This document shows positions 7,004-11,461 of a stretch of DNA of 11,461 nucleotides, one piece after another. This stretch comes from DASUSF01 sp036375275 (lineage in GTDB: Bacteria; Pseudomonadota; Alphaproteobacteria; Geminicoccales; Geminicoccaceae): positions 1 through 11,461 of the forward strand of contig DASUSF010000356.1 of NCBI GenBank assembly GCA_036375275.1. The letters run 5' to 3'. The translations under genes and the position numbers were made by a program. Below the pieces are notes generated by a model. The model was given only the letters and a program-made list of their open reading frames with translations, ran no database searches and was not told the origin of the DNA. Position 1 is the first letter of the stretch; the number at the start of each line of letters is the position of its first letter.

Positions 7004-9451
7004 TCAGCTTCTGATCCGGGACATTTCGGGATCGTAGGGCGGGCGAAGCTGCAAGGTCGCCGCGATCGGCTCGCCGGCGACCTCGAGGGCGTACTCACCC
7101 GCCATCAACCAGTCGCGGCTCACGCCGTCCGGGTTCCGGACGTAGCCGTAGCCGATCGGCTTGCCGATCGTGTGGCCGAAGCCGCCCGAGGTCAGCCAGC
7201 CGACCACCATGCCGTCCCGGAGGATCGTCTCGCGCCCGAGCAGGACGACCTCGGAGCGATCGAGGGTGAGCCCCACCAGCCGCTTTCTGACGCCGTGCGC
7301 GCGCTGCCGCTCGAGCGCGTCCCGGCCGAGAAAGGGGACGTCGGTTCCGAGCTTGACCGCGAACGCGAGGCCGGCCTCGAGCGGCGTGTGGTCCGGGCCG
7401 ATGTCCGCGCCCCAGGCGCGGTAGCCCTTTTCGAGGCGGAGGCTCTCGATCGCGCGGTACCCCGCGAGGCGGAGGCCGTGCGGCCGGCCCGCCTCGACCA
7501 GGCGCTCGAAGACCGTGAGCGCGTACTCGACCGGCAGGTGGAGCTCGAAGCCGAGCTCGCCGACGTAGGTGATCCTGAGCGCCCGGACCGGCGCGCCAGC
7601 GATCCGGATCGTCCGCCAGGTGCCGAACGGCAGCGCTTCGTCCGTGACCTCGTCGTCGGTGGCCGCCCTCAGGATCGCCCGCGCCTTCGGGCCCATCAGC
7701 GGCAGGACCGCAAGCGCCGAGGTCACCTCCCGGAGACGCACGTCGGCGCCCTCGGGAAGGCTGCGTCGGATCCAGGCCGCGTCGTGGGTCGCGAAGCCGG
7801 TCCCGGTCACGATGTAGAAGAGGTCGTCGGCGAGACGGCTCACGGTGAGGTCGCACTCGATGCCGCCGTGCCGGTTCAGCATCTGGGTGTAGACGACCCG
7901 CCCCGGCCGAACCCGGACGTCGTTGGCCGCGATCCAGCCGAGCGCCCGCTCGGCGTCCGGACCTTGGAGCTCGAACTTCGCGAACGAGGACGCATCGAAC
8001 AGCGCCGCCACCTCCCGGCACGCCCGGTGCTCCTCCGCCACCGCGTCGAACCAGTTCGGTCGGCCGAAGCCGTAGACGTCGCATGGCTCGTCGCGGCCCG
8101 GCCGGGCGAACCAGTTGACCCGCTCGAAGCCGAACTTCTCGCCGAAGACCGCGCCCTCCGCCTTCAGCCGGTCGTAGAGCGGCGAGCGGCGGAGCGGGCG
8201 GCCACTGGCGTGCTCCTCACCGGGCCAAGCGATGGTGTAGTGCTTGCCGTAGAGCTCGAGGGTGCGCGAGCGCGTCCAGCCATCGTCCGCGTGCGGCGGG
8301 CCGAAGCGACCGATGTCGACCGGCCAGAGGTCGTAGGGCGGCTCGCCGCCGGCGATCCAGGCCGCGAGCGCCTTGCCGGCGCCGCCCCCGGCCGCGATCC
8401 CGAAGGCGTTGAAGCCGCAGCCGACGTAGAAGCCCTGAAGCTCCGGGGCCTCACCGAGGATGAAGTTGCCGTCCGGCGTGAACGATTCCGGACCGTTGAT
8501 CAGCTCCTTCATGCCAGCCGTCTCGAGCGCCGGGACGCGCGCGACCGCTTCCGCCATGAACGGCTCGAAATGGTCGACGTCCGGGTCCAGCAGGCTGAAC
8601 TGGAAGCCGTCGGGGATGCCGGCGCTCGCCCAGGGGATCGGGTTCCGCTCGTAGCCCCCCATCACCAGCCCGCCGACTTCCTCCTTGAAGTAGATCAGCC
8701 GGTCGGGATCGCGGAGCGTCGGCAGGTCCGGCGTCACGCCCTCGATCCGCTCGCTCACCATGTACTGGTGCTGGACCGCCTGGAGCGGCACCCGGACGCC
8801 GGCGAGCGCGGCGACCGGCTTCGACCAGTAGCCCGCGCAGAGCGCCACCGCCTCGCACCCGATCTCGCCGAGGGCGGTGACGACGCCGGCGACCCGCCCC
8901 CGTTCGATCCGGAAGCCGGTGACCGGGCAGTTCTCGGCGATCCGCACCCCCTGCTGGCGGGCGCCCCGGGCGAGCGCCTGGGTGATGTCGGAGGGGTTGG
9001 CTTGGCCGTCGGTCGGGAGGAACGCCGCGCCCACGAGGTCGCTCGCCTCCATGAGCGGCCAGAGCTCACCGGCCTCGTCCGGCGTGAGGAGGTGCATCTC
9101 GAGGCCGAAGCTCCTGGCCGTGGTCGCCTGGCGCCTGAGCTCGACCATCCGGTCGGGCGTGCAGGCGAGGCGGAGCCCGCCGTTCATCTTCCAGCCCGAC
9201 GCTTGGCCGGTCTCGGCCTCGAGCCGCGCGTAGAGCTCCACCGAGTGGGTGAGGAGGCGGGTGATGTTGGCGTTGGCCCGCAGCTGGCCGACCAGCCCCG
9301 CGGCATGGAAGGTCGAGCCCGAGGTCAGCCTGTGGCGTTCGAGCAGGACGACGTCGGTCCAGCCTTCGTGGGCCAGGTGGTAGGCGACCGAGCAGCCCAT
9401 GATCCCGCCGCCGATGACGACGCAACGGGCGTGAGCGGGCAGATCGGGCAT
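7004..9451 (-). CDS. FAD-dependent dimethylglycine/sarcosine dehydrogenase-family oxidoreductase with fused GcvT folate domain
   Basis: 815 residues, close to mitochondrial dimethylglycine dehydrogenase in length and layout. By family it oxidises an N-methyl group and passes the one-carbon unit to tetrahydrofolate. The N-terminal DAO domain has the dinucleotide motif GGGIMG (14-19), E38 for the FAD ribose, and GSTFHAAGL (45-53), where H49 aligns with the histidine that covalently binds FAD in rat/human DMGDH. The middle (about 370-430) resembles the FAO_M linker. The C-terminal half is GcvT-like, with YVGELGFEL and RLEKGYRAWG followed by a TPLEAGL segment, all as in DMGDH. ATG 9451 has GGAG at 9459-9462, 7 nt upstream. 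It lies 39 nt after the toxin gene and downstream of a ProW permease and a choline-kinase-like gene, which supports a role in betaine/choline breakdown. Exact substrate (dimethylglycine, sarcosine or another methylamine) is open. Confidence 0.92.
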   Translation of the reverse strand: MPDLPAHARCVVIGGGIMGCSVAYHLAHEGWTDVVLLERHRLTSGSTFHAAGLVGQLRANANITRLLTHSVELYARLEAETGQASGWKMNGGLRLACTPDRMVELRRQATTARSFGLEMHLLTPDEAGELWPLMEASDLVGAAFLPTDGQANPSDITQALARGARQQGVRIAENCPVTGFRIERGRVAGVVTALGEIGCEAVALCAGYWSKPVAALAGVRVPLQAVQHQYMVSERIEGVTPDLPTLRDPDRLIYFKEEVGGLVMGGYERNPIPWASAGIPDGFQFSLLDPDVDHFEPFMAEAVARVPALETAGMKELINGPESFTPDGNFILGEAPELQGFYVGCGFNAFGIAAGGGAGKALAAWIAGGEPPYDLWPVDIGRFGPPHADDGWTRSRTLELYGKHYTIAWPGEEHASGRPLRRSPLYDRLKAEGAVFGEKFGFERVNWFARPGRDEPCDVYGFGRPNWFDAVAEEHRACREVAALFDASSFAKFELQGPDAERALGWIAANDVRVRPGRVVYTQMLNRHGGIECDLTVSRLADDLFYIVTGTGFATHDAAWIRRSLPEGADVRLREVTSALAVLPLMGPKARAILRAATDDEVTDEALPFGTWRTIRIAGAPVRALRITYVGELGFELHLPVEYALTVFERLVEAGRPHGLRLAGYRAIESLRLEKGYRAWGADIGPDHTPLEAGLAFAVKLGTDVPFLGRDALERQRAHGVRKRLVGLTLDRSEVVLLGRETILRDGMVVGWLTSGGFGHTIGKPIGYGYVRNPDGVSRDWLMAGEYALEVAGEPIAATLQLRPPYDPEMSRIRS

Positions 9452-9490
9452 GATGCGGCTCCGGCGGCCAAACGGGTGGAGAGCCCGGTT

Positions 9491-9877
9491 CTACCAAAGC
9501 CTCTGCACGCCGTACCGGTCGAAGATCGTGTCGTTCGAGATCAGCTGACAGTCCTCGATCAGCGCCTGGGCGATCAGCATCCGATCGAACGGATCCTTGT
9601 GGTGCTCGGGCAGCGAGCCGGCACGCTGGCCGTGTAGGATGCTCACGGGCACAGGTACAAAGCCTTCCTGAAGGACGGCGTGCTCGATATCGCCGACGAT
9701 TGCAGCTGCACCCGGAAGCCTGCCGAGACGATGCTTAGTCGCGATCTCCCAGGCTGACGCTGCGCTGACGAACGTCAGGGTCCTTTCGTGAACGATGGCG
9801 GAGCGGGCCCCTTCTGAAAGCGAGACGCTTCCCGACAACCACCAGAGGAAGGCGTGGGTATCAAGCAGGACCCTCAC
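9491..9877 (-). CDS. PIN-domain toxin (VapC-like, Sll0205-like subgroup)
   Basis: 128 residues from GTG 9877. By family a metal-dependent RNase that cleaves RNA when not bound by its antitoxin. The sequence begins directly with the PIN strand VLLDTHAFLWWL and carries the expected acidic residues D6, E44 (in SAWEIATKHRLG), D98 (in DPFDRMLIAQA) and D116 (in ISND), then ends YGVQRLW, typical of the subgroup. An upstream start at 9943 would add 22 Arg/Ala-rich residues encoded inside the antitoxin gene, so I prefer GTG 9877: it overlaps the antitoxin TGA by 4 nt (GTGA), the usual coupling in these operons, with GGGGAA just before it. Local GC is lower than its neighbours. All catalytic residues are present, so it should be active. 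Confidence 0.9.
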   Translation of the reverse strand: MRVLLDTHAFLWWLSGSVSLSEGARSAIVHERTLTFVSAASAWEIATKHRLGRLPGAAAIVGDIEHAVLQEGFVPVPVSILHGQRAGSLPEHHKDPFDRMLIAQALIEDCQLISNDTIFDRYGVQRLW

Positions 9878-10113
9878 TCTTCCCCGTTCCAGAGCTTCAG
9901 CTCTTCCTCGGGCAGCGGCTCGAAGAACTCCGATCCGACCCACACCTTGCCCTTCATCGAACCGAACTGGCGCTTCGGCTTCGGCTGATCGAAGGGCACC
10001 AGCTTCACCACCGGCTTGTTCCGGCGGGCGATCACGACCTCCTCGCCCGCTTCGACGCGCTCGATCAGCCGCGAGAGGTGGGTCTTCGCCGCATGGATGG
10101 TGACGGTGGTCAT
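9874..10113 (-). CDS. Phd/YefM-family antitoxin
   Basis: 79 residues. The N-terminal half (1-45) has the Phd/YefM pattern: a TIHAAKTHLSRLIERVEAGE segment followed by EVVIARRNKPVVKLVP, a small dimerising, DNA-binding fold. The tail (about 46-79) is charged, with a Lys/Arg part followed by Phe and many Glu, as expected of a toxin-neutralising region that folds on the PIN protein. A strong ribosome site GGAGGGAAG (10117-10125) precedes ATG 10113. The stop overlaps the toxin start by 4 nt. By family it blocks the toxin and represses its own promoter; a 12-bp palindrome lies 15 nt upstream of the start. The pairing of a Phd-type antitoxin with a PIN toxin is common. Confidence 0.92.
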   Translation of the reverse strand: MTTVTIHAAKTHLSRLIERVEAGEEVVIARRNKPVVKLVPFDQPKPKRQFGSMKGKVWVGSEFFEPLPEEELKLWNGEE

Positions 10114-10127
10114 CGGCTTCCCTCCAA

Positions 10128-10139
10128 TCCTAGCTAGGA
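10128..10139. promoter_or_regulatory. Palindrome upstream of the antitoxin gene, likely autoregulatory operator
   Basis: TCCTAGCTAGGA is a perfect 12-bp palindrome in the 64-nt gap between the phosphotransferase stop and the antitoxin start. On the - strand it contains TAGGAT, a possible -10 hexamer, so binding here would block RNA polymerase. No good -35 is seen at matching spacing; a second candidate pair, TTGCAT and TAAGTT with 17 nt between, lies slightly upstream. Operators of this size and place are typical of Phd/PIN modules, and the site suggests the cassette has its own promoter. Confidence 0.5.
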
Positions 10140-10177
10140 AACTTAGTCAGGATGGCCGGTCGATGCAACCCGCTACG

Positions 10178-11047
10178 TCAGGACGCCAGGACCCGATAGG
10201 CGCGCTCGAAGCGCTCGAGGTTCTCGGTCGTGTAGGCGACGTAGTCGAAGTCGACCGCGAGGTGGTGCTCGCTGACCATGCTCCACATCGCTTCCCGGAG
10301 CAGCGACGCGCACTTCATCGCCATGTAGCGGCCGCGCAGCTCGTCGTCCGGCGGTCGCTCGAAGTAGAGCTCGAGCAGGCGCTCCTCCTGGTCCGGCGAG
10401 AGCTCGTTGTTGGCAGCGAGCCCGCCGAGATCGAACAGCGGGCTGTCGAACCCGCCGTACTCCCAGTCGAGCAGCCAGAGCCGCCGGCCGTCGTCGAGCA
10501 GGTTGGCGGCGAGCAGGTCGTTGTGGCCGAACACGATCTCGATCCGGCCAACCGCGCTTTCCAGGGCCTGGGCGGCCGTCATCAGCCGCGGCAGCTCGTC
10601 CTTGAGCCGGTGGTCCTCCTCGTCCAGTCGCGCGGCGTAGTCGCGGAGCACCTGGAACACCCAGAAGATCGGCGCGGGTCCCCGATAGTGCTTCGGGATG
10701 TCCCGGTGCGTCCGCCGAATGAGGGCGACGATCCGCTCGAGCATCGCCGGGTCGCGGACGTCGTCGGGCGCGAGGGTCCGGCCCTCGATGAAGCGGAAGA
10801 CCATCGCCCCCGGCTCGGCGTGGACCACCTCCGGCGAGATCCCGGCGGCGTGCGCCGCGCGGGAGGCCGCGAGCTCGAAGCGACGGAGCACGCCATGGAC
10901 CTCGAAATCCGCGCCGATCCGGACGAAGAAGGACCGCCCGCCGTCCACGACCTTGAAGTTCGCGTTCGAAATGCCGCCGCCGACCGGCTCCGGCTCGACG
11001 GGGCCGGTCCAGCAGGCGAGGGAAGCGGCCTTGGCGAGCGCCCCCAT
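10178..11047 (-). CDS. Choline/ethanolamine kinase-like phosphotransferase (APH fold)
   Basis: 289 residues from ATG 11047. By family it transfers phosphate from ATP to a hydroxyl, most likely of choline, ethanolamine or a related small amino alcohol, in the cytoplasm. Seen: the nucleotide loop GGGISNANF (23-31), similar to the GGxTNxNY loop of LicA-type choline kinases; FVRIG (41-45) in place of the family's VLRIPG; Brenner's catalytic motif HNDLLAAN (H175, D177, N182); and the metal-binding LLDWEYGG (D194, E196). The aromatic-rich DWEY region and following FDLGG favour choline kinase over aminoglycoside kinases. A longer frame reaches 11146 but would overlap the permease gene; AGGGAGGAA at 11053-11061 before ATG 11047 decides the start. 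It lies 14 nt after the permease stop, so the two are co-transcribed. True substrate is not shown by the sequence. Confidence 0.87.
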   Translation of the reverse strand: MGALAKAASLACWTGPVEPEPVGGGISNANFKVVDGGRSFFVRIGADFEVHGVLRRFELAASRAAHAAGISPEVVHAEPGAMVFRFIEGRTLAPDDVRDPAMLERIVALIRRTHRDIPKHYRGPAPIFWVFQVLRDYAARLDEEDHRLKDELPRLMTAAQALESAVGRIEIVFGHNDLLAANLLDDGRRLWLLDWEYGGFDSPLFDLGGLAANNELSPDQEERLLELYFERPPDDELRGRYMAMKCASLLREAMWSMVSEHHLAVDFDYVAYTTENLERFERAYRVLAS

Positions 11048-11061
11048 GCCGCTTCCTCCCT

Positions 11062-11461
11062 CTACGTCACCCCGAGCCGGCGCTTCCGCGCCGCGCTCCA
11101 GGGCGCGATCAGCCGGTCGGCGATCATGGCGATGCAGGCGACGCACACGCCCGCGACCAGGCCGCGGCCGACGTCCGCCTTGGTCAGCGCGATGTATACC
11201 TCCTGGCCGAGATCGCGGGTGCCGACGAGCGCGGTGATCACCAGCATCGAGAGCGCCATCATGATGGTCTGGTTGATGCCGAGCATGATCTCCGGCAGCG
11301 CCAGCGGCAGCTGCACCTTGATGAGCAACTGACGCCGGGTGCAGCCGGCGGCCTTCGCCGCCTCGATCAGCGCCGGGTCGATCTGCCGGATGCCGTGGTC
11401 GGTGTAGCGGATCGGCGAGACGATCGCATACGCGACGACCGCGAGCATGGCGGCGAAATCT
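11062..11461 (-). CDS. ProW-type glycine betaine/choline ABC transporter permease, C-terminal part (cut by window edge)
   Basis: About 132 C-terminal residues are visible; the frame stays open to the right edge, so the ATG at 11448 is internal rather than the start. By family it is the inner-membrane channel subunit of a binding-protein-dependent importer for glycine betaine, proline betaine or choline. The EAAKAAG segment followed by VQLPLALPEI is the cytoplasmic EAA loop that docks on the ATPase. The following stretch, with its ALVGTRDLGQEVY motif, is highly characteristic of ProW/ChoW/OpuAB. At least three hydrophobic spans are present. The protein ends in a short Arg/Lys-rich tail. The ATPase and binding protein must lie outside the window. 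It is the upstream partner of the kinase gene and gives the best clue to the substrate class of this strand. Confidence 0.9.
   Translation of the reverse strand, partial: DFAAMLAVVAYAIVSPIRYTDHGIRQIDPALIEAAKAAGCTRRQLLIKVQLPLALPEIMLGINQTIMMALSMLVITALVGTRDLGQEVYIALTKADVGRGLVAGVCVACIAMIADRLIAPWSAARKRRLGVT

Noticed and set aside
9470..9490. Imperfect hairpin between the toxin stop and the oxidoreductase start, as a terminator
   Set aside because: The stem has a mismatch and only a three-T tail that is followed by the ribosome site of the next gene; too weak to call.
3434..9637. A 2067-codon stop-free frame on the + strand
   Set aside because: It lies over the kinase and glycosyltransferase genes in the wrong frame and antisense to the oxidoreductase. 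Its product is Arg/Pro/Ala/Gly-rich with no domain, as expected from third-position G/C bias suppressing stop codons.
11048..11146. Longer N-terminus for the choline-kinase-like protein (start at 11146)
   Set aside because: It would overlap the permease gene by 85 nt and adds an Arg-rich stretch unlike the family; ATG 11047 has a strong ribosome site.
10016..11332. A 438-codon frame on the + strand
   Set aside because: Antisense to the antitoxin, kinase and permease, all of which have family motifs on the - strand.

Overview
The window is GC-rich DNA (mostly about 70% or more by eye) with closely packed genes and long stop-free shadow frames on both strands. The protein families point to an alphaproteobacterium. 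A Rhodospirillales/Geminicoccales- or Rhizobiales-like host is an inference from gene content, not something I can prove here. There are no RNA genes, CRISPR arrays, transposases or phage genes. Most of the window is recognisable metabolism and envelope biology, and I do not see a clearly new type of system.

Left half, + strand (1-6950): a surface or exopolysaccharide locus. It opens with the 3' tail of a gene that enters from outside the window (1-353). An AT-rich intergenic island (354-543) with short dyads follows; it is the likely promoter and control region. Then come four co-directional, tightly spaced genes: a polyprenyl-phosphate sugar-1-phosphate transferase (544-2022), a membrane-anchored family 2 glycosyltransferase (2040-3257), a Wzz/BY-kinase fusion of ExoP/GumC type (3294-5600), and a GT-B glycosyltransferase (5610-6950). 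Gaps are 17, 36 and 9 nt, so this reads as one operon. The first enzyme would load the first sugar phosphate on the lipid carrier, the two glycosyltransferases would extend the repeat unit, and the BY-kinase would control chain length and export in a Wzx/Wzy-type pathway. No flippase, polymerase or outer-membrane exporter lies in the window.

Right half, - strand (11461 down to 7004): a methylated-amine (choline / glycine betaine / dimethylglycine) locus, convergent with the polysaccharide operon across a 53-nt junction holding a GC-rich dyad. In transcription order it has the C-terminal part of a ProW-type ABC permease (cut by the window edge), a choline-kinase-like phosphotransferase (start at 11047), a two-gene Phd/PIN (VapBC-like) toxin-antitoxin cassette (10113-9491), and an 815-residue FAD oxidoreductase fused to a GcvT-like folate domain (dimethylglycine/sarcosine dehydrogenase family, 9451-7004). 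The expected logic is uptake by the permease complex, phosphorylation or trapping by the kinase, and oxidative N-demethylation by the flavoenzyme with transfer of the one-carbon unit to tetrahydrofolate. The substrate is not fixed by sequence.

The points most worth a second look are the toxin-antitoxin cassette sitting inside this otherwise functionally coherent strand, with lower GC than its surroundings and its own palindrome, the pairing of a choline-kinase-like enzyme with a demethylating flavoenzyme and a ProW permease, and the AT-rich control island upstream of the polysaccharide operon.
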